Shown: positions 1 to 12,064, counted from the stretch's first letter. The stretch: 64,000 nt of DNA from Symbiodinium kawagutii (GCA_009767595.1 VSDK01010372.1:74762-138761); one strand, 5' to 3'. Notes: generated by a model not told the origin, from the letters alone. A program made the numbers and translations.

Positions 1-1
1 C

Positions 2-86
<85 letters not shown>

Positions 87-179
87 CCATCATCATCACC
101 ATCATCATCACCATCATCATCACCATCATCATCACCATCATCATCACCATCATCATCACCATCATCATCACCATCATCC
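1..179. repeat. (CAT)n / (CATCAC) microsatellite
   Basis: The window opens in an uninterrupted CAT/CAC trinucleotide array. The left end of the array lies outside the window. The same CCATCA vocabulary, much decayed, makes up most intronic DNA here. Confidence 0.95.
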
Positions 180-245
180 ACATTCACCTTTTTATATTCC
201 CTATTGCTGCTTATGAACCCCTACAGTTACCTATGAACCACTTAC

Positions 246-335
246 CGCGCGGTGTCCTTGGCCCTTCGGCGAATGAGAAGCTCAGCGCTGTGCTTGGCGA
301 AGTTCAGGAGCTGCTCCCTGCGCCGGTTGGAACCG
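246..335 (-). CDS. Gene B exon (last one visible)
   Basis: The exon reads SGSNRRREQLL then NFAKHSAELLIRRRAKDTAR and ends at a textbook donor GTAAGTGG. The acceptor is placed after CACCCCAAG. It begins with one nucleotide that completes an AGC codon with the exon at 970-1005. The peptide is a basic, probably helical segment. The function is unknown. The gene continues off the left edge of the window. Confidence 0.6.
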
Positions 336-969
336 CTTGGGGTGATGGGAAGCCCAGGCAGTGATGGATGGCGTGGGTCACTGAAAGGTTGGTTTATGAA
401 GGGATTAAATTGGTTAATGATAAGGGATTAACGAACCATATGGTTTATAAACTATGGGTTTATGAAGGGATGAACCTATGGTTGGTTCACCAGACTATGG
501 TTGGTTAATGGATTAATCAACCATAGGTCTATTCACCAGATTATATTGGTTAAGAAGAGGGGTGTCGCTCAAGTTATGGTTGGTTTGTTGTTCTTGATGG
601 TCATTAGCGGATGACATGGCTGATGACAGCAATAGACATGATAGTTTAAGTAGTAATGGTTAATCAAATGGGATATTACCAACAAACTTATGGTTGAAAC
701 AACTACTAACCATGGTAGTCTCTCAAGCTATGACTGAGGCCCAAAGGTATGGTTGGCGTATTAATTGTTCACAAACGAGGGGATAGTAATCCAGAATAGG
801 AGATGTACCAACTACAATGTAGAGTGTATTACCGTAAATGGTTGATACACTTGATGACCTTGGGGTACTCCTTTTTGAGAAACACCCAAGTGGCGAGCCG
901 GTTGTCAAGGCTTTAACTAACTCACGGGGGATAAGTTCACGCACAGAAACCGCAGCCATTTCAGTGTAC

Positions 970-1005
970 CTTCCCTGGACGGATCCAAGGCACACAGTTG
1001 AGCTC
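970..1005 (-). CDS. Gene B micro-exon, duplicated motif TVCLGSVQG
   Basis: This is a 36-nt exon candidate flanked by TTCCAG upstream and GTACAC downstream, encoding SSTVCLGSVQG. Its ending phase fits the next exon (246-335). Almost the same sequence occurs at the end of the exon-like island at about 1,815-1,843, so it looks like a local exon duplication. Confidence 0.45.
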
Positions 1006-1655
1006 CTGGAAGCACGTGACCTACGGCCAATGTATACAACCATGACTAACCATGACATCAAGCATGACGTTTTTCCATCACCAAACCAGGTATTTAAGTG
1101 CCCCAAGTGATCCAACATTAACCAGTTATAGCAAGAAACCAATCATTATAGTTGGTATATCCCCTACTATGGGTCATTATCCCCTGGTGAATAACCGCTG
1201 CTAAACCTTAATAAACCAACCATAACTTTGAGGCTCCCAAATCCTGGCTTGAGAAATCACCATGACCAATAATTGTTAAACCATTATCACTGATAATTAT
1301 CTTCTATGAACCCCTATTATTAACCAGTATAATCCTTCTCATTAACAATTTCAACTGCTATCCACCATAGTTAACCCTCGAAAAAACCAGTGGTTATCCC
1401 ATGCATATCCCCGAGTTGAACCACTATTAGTCCCTATTAATCTCAAATCCCGGCGTGAGAAACCACCACCTCTAGTTGGTATAACCTCTGTTATTGTTGC
1501 TTATCATCCCCGATCACGAACCATTGTTGACCATCATTGTCCTAACCCACATTAATGGTCTACCACTAGTAGAATTCATATTCATCAACAACCAATGATT
1601 CATAATTACTATGGCTAATTGCTCACTGTAATTAGAGCTTAACCATGGTTAATGG

Positions 1656-1750
1656 TTACAAGTTGGGTACCCTTACAACTGGTAGAAATCACCCTAGTTA
1701 GACTAGTTATAAACCAACTAACCAAAGTGGTTGGGGGCCCACTTTGTATG
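1656..1750. repeat. Foldback element, family F3
   Basis: One end reads GTGGTTGGGGGCCCACTTTGTA and an inner part reads ACTGGTAGAAATCACC. Related copies are at 19,643-19,772, 46,895-47,060, 47,389-47,503 and 48,671-48,790. The left terminal repeat is degraded here. Confidence 0.6.
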
Positions 1751-1843
1751 AACCATTGTGAATGGTTATACCCCGTCATGGTTTGAGAAACCGGTTCACC
1801 ATTTCACAACGGACTTCCCTGGACAGCTCCAAGACACACGGTC

Positions 1844-1896
1844 TTCTGCTCCTTTTTGCTGATGTCGTTCTCCGCCTGCGCCGGTGGTGCCATGGA
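1844..1896 (-). CDS. Gene B exon
   Basis: The exon encodes SMAPPAQAENDISKKEQK and follows an acceptor CTGCGAAG. The reading frame stays open to 1,815 through TVCLGAVQG, a near copy of the micro-exon at 970-1005. The end at 1,844 assumes a GA donor (AA|GACC), which keeps phase with the micro-exon. A GT donor at 1,814 is the alternative and would break phase. Confidence 0.5.
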
Positions 1897-1899
1897 CTT

Positions 1900-3139
1900 C
1901 GCAGCGTTAACCGAGGACGAGGGATGCATAGAATGGTGGAGATTGGTTGTGTTTCACGGTGGCAGAATGACTGACCCAAATGATGGATGATGGTTAATGG
2001 TTGCAAAACCGTTGCAAAATGATGGCTGACACGGTTCTCCTGATCTCAATTGCTGCCTGGTTGTTGGCTAAAACTGTTCGCCCCAAAACCTAAATGCACA
2101 AACTCCCCATGCAAAATGTGACAGGAACCTGCGATGCAGCTCTGATGGGAAATTTGAATTGGGGCGGCTTCAATTGTGACAATAACCTAACTGTTTCACA
2201 TAGATCTTAATGTTTCACAGTTACATGTGCCAAATTTCAAAAGGGCGGTTGAAGGAGAAGCTCAGTTTAGAAAGGAACCTTAAGTTCTTGAACGCGTGCA
2301 CACTCAGCCCGGTCTTGTTTTTTGTTTATCTCTTTTGATCTCTAGGTCAAGTTTCAAGGCAAATCGCCCGGATCGTGTATGATGTCAAACCGGTGGCTCC
2401 AAACACTCAGCGGGTGTCTCAAGTCTGGCCACTCTCCATGTTGGTTATGATATAGGCCAATTGTCCAATCCAATGCGTTAGCATAACTCTTGCTAGAGAT
2501 CGCGCAAACTTCAACGCACGAATCCTTCTGGCGAAGGACAGCTTGAAGGTGACATCAGTTCGCGACTCAGGAGGTAGCGAAGATAGGGTGACTACGTAAG
2601 GCATACTCTCAGAATGGCTGCAAGGTCTGAGGTTTTCAGGGGTTCGTCTGTGAGAGCCTGACAGAGATTGAAATGTCTTAGGCATTAGCAAAAACATCTT
2701 AAGTGGCACTTGGAGCTTTTGGTCCTCGGACGATCTTTTGGGCCCAAAGGTCACGCGCTTTCGTTTTCAGTTCGTTGAACAGAAAGAACACCCTGCGCAA
2801 AACCTATCTGATGGCAAGAATTCATTCCAATCTGCCACCAGCCATCAGCCTACTTGGCTACTTTGCCATAACAAACTCCCAGTTGCTCCGGCCAAACCAC
2901 TTCATTGCACAATAAGCTTTCAGAAACATCGAAACATTTCGAGCACGGTTCGCTGGTTTTTGCTGATTTTTGCAACTGGAGGCAACTTAGTTGGGATAAC
3001 TAGTGCTGCAGCTGTCAAGTGCAGCAGCAGTTCAGCGACCACACTGACACAGCTCCCCAAAATTCAAAAAGTACATGACAGCAGCACTTTATTTTGAAGG
3101 TATCTCAGAGAGTGGGGTCAGGCCAGGCTTCAGGGAAAC
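1900..3139. other. Intron of gene B; non-repetitive stretch 2,030-3,110
   Basis: About 1.1 kb here has ordinary base composition without the CCATCA vocabulary. A minus-strand open frame of 111 codons (2,419-2,754) and shorter plus-strand frames are present. None has clear splice signals or a recognisable product, so I leave it as intronic. Confidence 0.4.
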
Positions 3140-3225
3140 CTGCTTCTTCGTGACCACGGCAAATCCAACGGGGCTCAACTCGCCACCAGCCACCCTCATC
3201 AGCCAACGTGCTTCCACCAAAGTAC
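3140..3225 (-). CDS. Gene B exon
   Basis: The exon encodes GTLVEARWLMRVAGGELS followed by PVGFAVVTKKQ, between acceptor CTAAAG and donor GTTTCC. It joins exon 3,268-3,307 across a 42-nt intron with phase 1 preserved (G|GT gives Gly). Third codon positions are mostly G or C, and no stop interrupts it. Confidence 0.65.
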
Positions 3226-3267
3226 CTTTAGTGGTTCCTCATGTGCACATGGAACTGTCCATCTTAC

Positions 3268-3307
3268 CGTCTGCGGCGGCACGGCAACCAGGCCGGAAAC
3301 ACAAATC
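3268..3307 (-). CDS. Gene B micro-exon
   Basis: This is a 40-nt exon encoding DLCFRPGC then RAAAD. It ends at donor GTAAGATGG and follows an acceptor TTGAG. The downstream intron (3,226-3,267) is exactly 42 nt, GT to AG, and contains an in-frame TGA, so it must be spliced for the protein to continue. The starting phase matches exon 6,466-6,541. Confidence 0.6.
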
Positions 3308-3312
3308 CTCAA

Positions 3313-3964
3313 TAGCAGGTAGTACTGCCTTCAACAACCCACAGTGATTCTACTGGATACACGGTAGAATTATCGCAAACAATTTTCCAACTTGTTGCTG
3401 TTTAGGAACCGCTACAGGCAACCAGGGCTATCAGTCTGGTTGAAAGATCCCCATCAAAAGCTGGTTGTGATACAAACTATGCTTTGCAACATGTTCCATG
3501 ATCACTTATGTATATTCCCCTTGGTACTTACGACAGTGCGTTTTCTCTGGTCGTGGTCAATCCAACTACATTGATATGCAACTTGATCATGAAACTGTTG
3601 CACTTAGGACATATCTATGACCGCTGAAAGGAAAAGCGACAGAAACAACCCATTAGACGCCAAACAGAACAGGCCTATAAACCATTGTTCACCGCGGTTC
3701 ACCGTTGGCTCTCAAACATCACCACGCTCAGGCAAGCTAAACTGGAAGTGGAAAATCTACTATTTACAATGGATTTACCTCAAAATGAAGATTTTCAGGT
3801 CCAGGTTATTAATTTTCCAAAGGGCAACTAGTCAGAACCTTTTCACCCATCCATTTACCATAGTTGCCTACCTATCAGTGAGCTTGTCAGCCACTAAAAT
3901 CATCGAAGGAAGTTTAGAAGTCTAACTTCCGACAATATGGACAACTCAGCTAGGGCAGATCGCC
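3313..3964. other. Intron of gene B, nothing recognised
   Basis: Moderately AT-rich sequence with short open frames on the plus strand (for example 3,617-3,925) that lack splice signals or composition bias. No repeat family was recognised. Confidence 0.4.
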
Positions 3965-4850
3965 TGAGCAGATGTGTGAAAGAAGAGATGTGTGAAAGAT
4001 GAGATGTGCGAAAGATGAGAATGCGAGCGCGCCAAAATGTTAGGAAAGTCGCGAAATGCTGTGTTTTGCAAGGTTTTGTACCTCATGAGCGTCCAGAAGG
4101 GTACCTCGCTAAAGCGGCGGGTGCGGAGCACTGTGGCGGAAGGTGTGTGCAAAAATGGTTAAAAAACCTAGGCGCCAAGCACATTTGGAAGTCAAAATCG
4201 TAAAAACATGTCAGCTTCGGAGCACTTTTGGAAGTTGCAACTCCCAAAATCGTGAAAAAAACCTAGGCGCCGAGCACATTTGGAAGTCAAAATCGTAAAA
4301 ACACTACATGTTCGGAGCACTTTTGATGACTCATGATTCTCAAAACTGGCACGCTGCCTGCGCGCGAAGCAAATTTTTAAGATAAAATCTTGTACCAAAA
4401 TAAAAACTGCAATTTTACTAGCGTTTCGGGCCACTTTTCGGAGATGTCATATGATCATGAAAATTGGCACGCCGCCTGCGCGCGAAGCACATTCTCACGT
4501 CCGAAGTCGCAAAAACTCGTGGTTTTTAACAAGTTTTGAAAGTTGCATGTCCGAAAAAGTGCACGCGGCCAGGGCGAGAAGCACATTTTGAAGCAAATGT
4601 GTCAAAACACAGCACGTTTTGACACTTTTTGAACACAGGAGACAAAAGTAGGAAAACACTTGCGTTTCGCGTCACTTTTCGTGATTTATGTGGCCAAAAT
4701 GTGCACAACGCTTGCGCGCCAAGCACATTTGCAGGTCAAAAGTAGCAAAACACTTGATGATCGGAACACCTTTGCAAGGTCCAATTATCAAAAGTGGCCA
4801 AACACCTAGATGCAAAACACTTCATGATCGAAGCACATTTGGAAGGTAAA
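3965..4850. repeat. Diverged tandem repeat array, unit roughly 100-130 bp
   Basis: Recurring phrases include GCGCCAAGCACATTTGGAAG, TCAAAATCGTAAAAACA, and TTCGGAGCACTTTTGGAAG. They alternate at roughly 100-130 bp with many substitutions. The block ends directly at the GATA/GACA array. Confidence 0.75.
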
Positions 4851-5425
4851 TGAATAGATAGACGAAAGATGGCTAGACAAAGAGGTAGCCAGATAGATCG
4901 ACAAGTCGATAGTCAGATCCATGGGTGGCGAGATGGATAGTCAGATACATAGACGCATCGATGGATGAATAGATGGATAGATAGATGGATAGATAGATAG
5001 ATAGATAGATAGAATAGCTAGAATAGATAGATGGAATAGACAGACAATTGGATAGCCAGATTCAGATGGCTAGATGGGTCGATAGATAGACAGATAAGTA
5101 GACGAAACGAGAGTCAGATAGAAAAGTAGATAGATAGTCAGGTAGATAGACAGAAAGATAGACAGATGGACACATAGATGATCAGACAAATAATTCGGTA
5201 GATAGATAGACAGATAGATAGATAGGCAGATAGATAAATAGATAGATGGACAGGTAGATAGATAGATACATAGACAGAAAGATGACGAGATAGATAGTGA
5301 GGTAGATAGAAAGACAAGTACATAGGCAGATAGATAAACGAATAGATCATCAGATAGATAGATAGATAGACAGTCAGACAGACAGAAAGAAAACTGATCC
5401 ACTGATAGAAAGATAGCTAGACAGA
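4851..5425. repeat. GATA/GACA tetranucleotide array
   Basis: Degenerate TAGA/CAGA units run for about 570 bp. They create long artificial open frames on the minus strand made of YLSIYLSI-type peptides, which are not genes. Confidence 0.95.
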
Positions 5426-6100
5426 TAGGCTGCCAGTCAAGTGGCCAGATCGATGCTCACATTGGTAGGAAGTCAGGCCCAAGTGATGTTCAGTTCTCGG
5501 ATCCCTCGGACAATCAATCGTCGCAACCACAACTGCACACTCCTATAGTGCTCCTATCTTGGAAACTTCCGCCACCGCCTTGTGCGGTACTACTGGTAAG
5601 CCATCAGTGAACTATCAATCAACCATGAACTAACGCATCAGTTAAACCATTAGCCATTAAGCGACCAGACCCGAAGTAATCAATAGTCAACAACTTAAGT
5701 TACCATACAATTAATCTCCCAACAATCACACAATTAATCATCATTGTTAATCACTACTAAGCACAAATCCCATGGTTATCCTTATTGTATCACTATTGAC
5801 TAACTATAGGCTAAACTTTATTCAAGTAGGCATGAACTGGCACATGGGCCATGAACTCATCACAAATCATCACTCATCAACCACGAAAACATCCACATTC
5901 ACCCACGACTGCAGCTGGGGTTGGTTCCCTGGGCTAGTTCACTATGCTTGTAGACCCCATAAGGTAGCTGAACTAACCCCTATTGTAGCCAGGGTGAATC
6001 GTGCCAGTTAGGAGCAGTGGGGAAGCACATCCCCAAGCACCAAACCATGACATCCACCTTCACCATCATGACCATGAGCCCATTATTCATCATTGACTCG

Positions 6101-6202
6101 CTGGTTGGTGGTTTCAACCCCACACTGAAAAAATATGCTTGCCAACCAACCGATAGTTGGTTAATCTCGGCGACAATAAGAATCTTCAAAACCACCAACT
6201 GG
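6101..6202. repeat. Foldback element, family F2
   Basis: It starts CTGGTTGGTGGTTTCAACCC and ends with the near inverse, TTCAAAACCACCAACTGG. It is about 100 bp with no coding capacity. Related copies are at 19,511, 22,347, 28,495 and 50,644. Another fragment begins near 9,397. Confidence 0.75.
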
Positions 6203-6465
6203 TAGCTGCTTCACTATGATTGCTGGTTCATATCCCCCATTGGCCACTAGTTCATCCCCTAGTATCCATAAACTAACCAGCATCAACGAGCACTTCCATG
6301 AATGCGACAAACATTCCCAAAGTCTGCGAACCAGCATCAACGATATAACCGAAGAATATGGTTTAAGCACCATTGTTGCTTCTTATCCCCATTGTTCACT
6401 ATAAAAAATCAACACCACAAAACCAAGCACTATCAACCACCAACCACCAACCAGCACTCAGCCAC

Positions 6466-6541
6466 CTCCTTGCGGATCTGGTCCATCTCCCCGTGGAAGC
6501 TGCGATGCGAACGCATCTTCTTGGCGATGCCTTGCCATTGC
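6466..6541 (-). CDS. Gene B exon
   Basis: The exon encodes QWQGIAKKMRSHRSF followed by HGEMDQIRKE. It follows acceptor CTCCTTAG and ends at donor GTGGCTGAG. It has one leading nucleotide plus 25 codons, so it ends in phase 0, which fits exon 3,268-3,307. The peptide is amphipathic and charged. Confidence 0.65.
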
Positions 6542-6925
6542 CTAAGGAGTGCGGCAGGGCAAGGATGGGATGATGGATGATGCCGTGGGTAGTGGTGGTC
6601 AGTGGTGATTAGTGGTGGTTAATGGTGGTTAGTCGTGGCTAAATGGTGGTTAATGATGATTGCTGATGGTGAATCGCTGGTGGGGTAATCTGGTGGCTCA
6701 CCACGGTTAAGCCGCTTAGTGTTAGATGCTATGGCGCCTCCGTGGTTAAGGATCAAATTATCAATCAACAACAACTGCATCAGTATGAATTCCTTAAAGG
6801 ATCCTCAACCATTAATACTTCTAAATCATTAGTATTGAAATCACTGATAAGCATCCTCAATTCCTGAACAATTTCAATATTAACTGTTCTCAGTCATCAG
6901 TTTGTAATCGGACTTCGCCTTTTTG

Positions 6926-6986
<61 letters not shown>
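6926..6986. repeat. (ATC)n microsatellite
   Basis: About 20 uninterrupted CAT units. Confidence 0.95.
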
Positions 6987-7406
6987 ACTTTTAGACATCA
7001 TTAACCACTCATCAATGCAATTGAAACCATCATTAACCTCTACTCAGCATGCTAAAACATGAGCCACAGACTCGCCACACCGGCATGGTAGTGGCTCATG
7101 CAGAGACTCGAATATTCAGTGCTGGTGTGCCCACGATGTTACAACATCATCCCCCTGCACAATAAACATCTAAGTGGGGGCCAGGCACAATGATCAACTG
7201 TTACCAAACCTTCATCAAGCAATGGTAGCCACTATCAACCACGATTTCATGGCTGTCTAAACCAATTTTCCACGAAAAGCCCAGATTTCATCTAAACCAT
7301 CATCCCACTACAAGCCCACGATCTGAACACCAACCCATCATCCACTCATCATCTCATCATCAACCCGTCATCCAGCCAACCCACCATCAACCCTTTATCA
7401 ACTCCC

Positions 7407-7518
7407 TACTTGGATATGCAGCTGGGCTTAGTTCACCGGTACAAGCCCTAAGGTAGCTGTACGAAGCCCGTTACGAAACCATGGGAATTGTGACCACTAA
7501 GGGGGCTCATCCAAGTAG
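7407..7518. repeat. Foldback element, family F5
   Basis: The left end reads TACTTGGATATGCAGCTGGG and the right end CTCATCCAAGTA, an inverted match to the first bases. A better-preserved copy lies at 21,142-21,263. Confidence 0.6.
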
Positions 7519-8573
7519 GGCATCCCCGTGGCATCCTTTCGATGGCATCCCCATGGCACACGTTGTCTCAGGCCGCCACAGCAAGAGATCTCGAAGAAAG
7601 GCTTCACGACCTCGGTGTGACAAGCAGAATCCGGGTGGCTTAGAATGCTGGTGTCAACCCCATGAAGGGTTGACACATGGTTGATAATTAAACACAAATG
7701 GTTGATATATGGTTTATTTGGGATTTATACATGAGGTTGATGTATGGTTGAAATGCACAAATAATAAATTCAATAAGTACACAACTACAAATATATGTCA
7801 TGATGAGCATAGTTAACAACTATCAGTCAAAGTCACTGTTAATTTATGATGGTTCATATTCAATATAGTATATGTTACTGGTGTAGTCAATATCTCCGTC
7901 TGATAATTCATTAGTGTAAAGCTCAAGAACTGCAATGATTAATCATCATAGCTAACATACAGTTACAGTTATAATGCTGTCTAGATATGATTAATCAGGA
8001 AGGTCAGCACATCTTAATACACATCATAGTCAATAGAGGGCATCTTGGTGAAGGTTTAAATTAACCTGTACTGGGAATTTTTCAATTCTGGCTGATTATG
8101 AAATCACTTAAATCTATGGTTCCTGTATCTATTGGCTACCCATGGCTAACAATGATGGTGGAGGATTGTTGATGATGACTTGCAATGGGTGAGAATAGTG
8201 GCTGTGAATGATTGGGGATGATGATGTACTCAGTGATGGCCAATCATAATTGGGAAATGATGATTGATGATGTGATCAACGTTGCTGGATAATGACCAAT
8301 CATGCTGAGTATCGTGGGTTGATGGTGATTGCTCATGGTTAATGATGTGGCTGTTGGTGACCCATCAGGCAAATCTTGTTTCATAGTGGTCAACGGTGGT
8401 TGATGGTGCCTAATCGTGCTCAAATGACCAGCAGTATGCCTAACAACAGCAAGTAGACACAGCAACGGTTGCCGTAGTATACTTGTCATTCTACCGAGGG
8501 CACGTGGATCATATTAATGCTATGCACCATTAATCATGGTCCATCATTGTCGTAACCATTGTTGGCCATATGC

Positions 8574-8682
8574 CTATGGGTCAATATTAAGCATTAATAA
8601 TAGGGGATAATGACCCAACCAATGAGAGGGAAACCAATGGTTAATGATAGGGGAACCAGGGGTACGGGGTTTTGACCCACTG
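8574..8682. repeat. Foldback element, family F4
   Basis: One end is CTATGGGTCAATATTAA and the other is GGGGTTTTGACCCAC, so TGGGTCAA and TTGACCCA form the inverted termini. Copies are at 12,351, 31,051, 55,282 and 63,079. Confidence 0.75.
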
Positions 8683-9041
8683 CCATATCATTAAAAGAAA
8701 TTGTTCCCAATCACTACTCGGATATGCCGATGCAACTGCCATGTCGATGACATCATGACGATGCCGAAGCACAAATACTGGCTAAGCGTGTTGGTGTAGC
8801 ATCAATTAGCCATAGGAACCGTGATCGAAACTGGTTGATGATGATTGATTAAGATTTTTTGATGTAATAATCATGAGTAAATAAGAAATAAGCATCATAA
8901 GTAACCATCATGAGTCAGCAACCACGAGGGACTCCTAATCAACAGTGATTCCAACCATTACTTTGGATGATGCCTTGCCACAAGGCACAAAGATCCATTG
9001 GGTGTTAACAAACAAGTTGACTCCAACCAACTGCCAACAGC

Positions 9042-9163
9042 TGCTGGGTGATGTGCTGCGCAACTGGGCTGAGGTCCCCAAATCCTGTGCTGCAAAACCC
9101 CCATTTCTGCTGGTTAAAAACCTCCTGAGTATCTTGGCTAAGGATCAGCTTGGTCGCATGAAG
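9042..9163 (-). CDS. Gene B exon
   Basis: The exon encodes LHATKLILSQDTQEVF, then NQQKWGFCSTGFG and DLSPVAQHITQ. It follows a pyrimidine-rich acceptor CTTCGTCTGCTTCGCCAG. The end uses a GC donor (CA|GCTGTTGG) so that phase fits exon 6,466-6,541. The frame itself stays open upstream to 9,343 and downstream to 9,005, so the limits are uncertain. Confidence 0.5.
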
Positions 9164-9647
9164 CTGGCGAAGCAGACGAAGCCAGGCTTGTGAATAACAA
9201 ACAGTCACTGGTTGGATACTTGCCCCTCCATGGCTGTCAACATTTAGCAGCGGACAAACTTCAAAATCAGCGGGTGATAAAAACCAAGCTGGTTGATATG
9301 TTTTGATGATATGGGTTGATGCATGCTGGAACCCTCCTATCATCCCTGAATCACTAACCCATCCGCGTCCGATGGGACATCATGGCCATGGACAAACCCA
9401 TGTCTGGTTGGTGGTTTGTTTCAACCCCTCTGAAACATATGCATCTGGAATCACTATCATGACCCTAACTGGTGAACTGAGAATGCTTCATGGTTACTAA
9501 TTGCCCAAATCCGTAGTTGCTCACGAACAAATCATCGGGATTTAATGCTCGTTCTTATGGAAGGGTTCATATGGTAAGCTTATTGAATGCATCCTCATTT
9601 GTTAATCACAATTCATGGTTTGGTTCATGGTCAATAAATCCATATAG

Positions 9648-9745
9648 GGTTTCTCAAAATAAGGGACCCCCTAAAATGTTGCTTGGTTGGTTGCTATAAT
9701 TGGCTAAAGAAGGATGATTTGGGGGTCCCCCCATTTTGAGAAACC
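9648..9745. repeat. Foldback element, family F1
   Basis: It begins GGTTTCTCAAAATAAGGGAC and ends with the inverse, CCATTTTGAGAAACC. It is 98 bp and non-coding. Copies are at 12,593, 29,716 and 59,515, with partial copies near 31,850, 53,525 and 54,085. Confidence 0.8.
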
Positions 9746-10059
9746 GCCACATTGGTCTTATTGTTGGTTCCCTGAGTACTAACCACTATAAACCCCCCAA
9801 AGAACCATAGAGTTGATGGTCAAATCCCTGATTATTGACCATTCTAATCTAAGAAACACCCATACCCCTGGTGTACCATCGTTGACCATTGTTTTCCTTA
9901 TTCATGAACACCAGGGGTATGATATTAGCCATTCCAATCAGGTTATCCCCCATTCTTGAACAATTAACCAACAAGAATACCATACCCCTGGTTATCCCCC
10001 TTGAGTTGGTTCATGAACATGCTTTGCTTCATGCTTTGGTGGCGCTGCCGTCGCTGCAC

Positions 10060-10120
10060 CTGGGGCACCAGACCCACCTGTTCCAATTCGTTGTGCATGC
10101 GGTCGCCCAGGGCTTGCTGC
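10060..10120 (-). CDS. Gene B exon, coiled-coil-like
   Basis: The exon encodes QQALGDRMHNELEQVGLVPQ after acceptor TCGTTGGAG. Two GT donors are possible, after GAACAG (10,078) or after CCCCAG (10,060). Both leave phase 0. The leading nucleotide completes a Gln codon with exon 11,149-11,208. Confidence 0.6.
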
Positions 10121-11148
10121 CTCCAACGAAAACGTCAGGGGCGTAAGGTTGGGGACATGCTGAGCTGCTGCTTGGGGTAAGAAATCTCAGCGGAAATCCC
10201 AAGGCATAGTGTTGGGGACATGCTTTGGTAAGCAATCTCAGGATATCATCTTTGCAATTTTGGCTTAACAAGGGGAATCTTGGGTTTTGCTACGTGTTTG
10301 GTGTATTTTGGAGGTATGAGTCATGTCAATCGATGGGGTAAGCAAATTCATCAAACAATTGCGTTTCAAACATCCAGAAGCATCTCAGCTGCAGAAGCCC
10401 TATGTAGACCCAGTCATTTGTTCCATGACTCCCAACCACCAGCGTTGCCAGAAAAAGGAACTCACTGTTCACACCTCAAAGGTGAACACTGTCCAGAGAT
10501 TGGTGAAGTTACCATCGCCCACTAACTGCAAAGCATAATAAGTAGTCATCATTAACCGCAGTAGCAATTACGAATAAACCACAACCAGAGCTGTGATATC
10601 ATCAGTTAGTCATGAATCAATGAAAACATTCGCTTTATGATGGTTCCTCAGTCACAATCTGAAACATCATCAAGCATCGATATATCTTTTATGTTATTTT
10701 CACGCTCTTCTCCCATTAGATTTGTTTTGGTGATGTCTGGTCGCCAAAATGAGCATCAATCAGCGAGGATATGAAACATCACGAATCGTTATCATGATCC
10801 TTGATCCAACCTTCCCCGCTATGAACCCCCGTTAACCATGATGAACCGCCATACTTGAGATACTGCTCAAAGCCCTACCCCCCTGCAATCATTCACCAAC
10901 TGGCTCCGAGGCACTCATGATTATTGAGTATAATTGAAGATTTATCAGAAATTTACCATGATCCTTTATCCTACATTCACCATTATAAACCTCCATATGC
11001 AAACATCACCCACCATCAGCCATTAACAATCATGAACGACCATTGACCAATCTGTCATCAACCACTACCTACTAACCACTAGTTGCCATGCGTTAGTAAC
11101 CATTCTCAACCATATTAATCAACCATTCACCACTACTAAACACCATGC

Positions 11149-11208
11149 TGCAGAGAGAGTTCTTCCGAGGCACTCTTGCTCAGCTTCTTTGCGAAGACTT
11201 TGAATCTC
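11149..11208 (-). CDS. Gene B exon, coiled-coil-like
   Basis: The exon encodes RRFKVFAKKLSKSASEELSL after acceptor GACATCAG. A GC donor (CA|GCATGG) gives phase agreement with the next exon. A GT donor five bases further (11,144) is the alternative. The lysine/serine-rich helix-like peptide continues the charged segment started at 12,491. Confidence 0.6.
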
Positions 11209-11573
11209 CTGATGTCAGCTGGTCATGGCAAATGGAGAACCCAATGATGTTTACTTGGATGATCATCCCACGGCTGGTACCATGGTTAGTAACTACGCTA
11301 AAAGGGTTATGTCAATGGTTATATCCAAGTAGTGATGTCTTTTTCTTGTATTGTCAACGATGGTCAATGGGCTGGCAAAGTATGGGTAGCGATGGTGGAC
11401 AGCTGTTGACAATGATTCGAGATGGTTGAGAAACTGGTCAGAAGATCAGCAGTTGAAAAGTAATCATAGACTCATAGACACACCTGTTGGAATGCATGCG
11501 TTGCCCCAGTAGTACTTGCAGTCGTGGTAAGTAGTAGCAGTAGTGGCAATATCACTTGCTGTTCACTACCGGT

Positions 11574-11674
11574 TGCCCTCTGGTGACCTGGAAATTGAAA
11601 ATCCACCAGTCATAGCTGGTTTACCTACTGATGTACTTTTTGTTGCTTCCAGGTTAGTTGACCAGAGTGTATCA
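11574..11674. repeat. Foldback element, family F6 (diverged)
   Basis: The left end is CTCTGGTGACCTGGAAA and the right end AGGTTAGTTGACCAGAGTGT. It matches the near-perfect copy at 44,754-44,859. Confidence 0.6.
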
Positions 11675-11789
11675 ACCCTGATATTCATACACTTGAGCTT
11701 CGACCGTTACCAGCTGTTGAAGGTGGGACCCAAAATTTGGTCAGTGCTATTCCGCATTTATGATCAGGACCCCTCATCAACCTCAATTT

Positions 11790-12064
11790 AGCTTGCAGCT
11801 CTTGAAGTGTCTGTAGATCGCTCAACGACCATCAGGAACCATCATGAACAATGATTGACCATCAGCTACACCCCTCCATGTTTCACCATCATCAAGCACG
11901 AGCACACATTATTAACTACGAACGAAAGGTTACTAACCATCATTACCAACCATTTTCATCCATGCTTAATCACGATCAACCACCGCTGCTGACCACTACC
12001 AACCATGGTTGCTATTTATCATCACCACCACCATCACCATCACCATCACCATCATCATCACCAC

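Larger units (their letters stand above)
6542..9041. other. Intron of gene B: low-complexity DNA, CAT array and foldback elements
   Basis: This is mostly decayed CCATCA/TGGTTGATGATGG text, with a pure CAT array at 6,926-6,986, an F5 element at 7,407-7,518 and an F4 element at 8,574-8,682. I see no convincing coding sequence. Confidence 0.6.

Noticed and set aside
1..179. CRISPR-like regular array
   Set aside because: The array is a simple trinucleotide repeat without spacers.
5070..5402. Minus-strand open frames of YLSIYLSI-type peptide
   Set aside because: They are translations of the GATA/GACA array in several overlapping frames.
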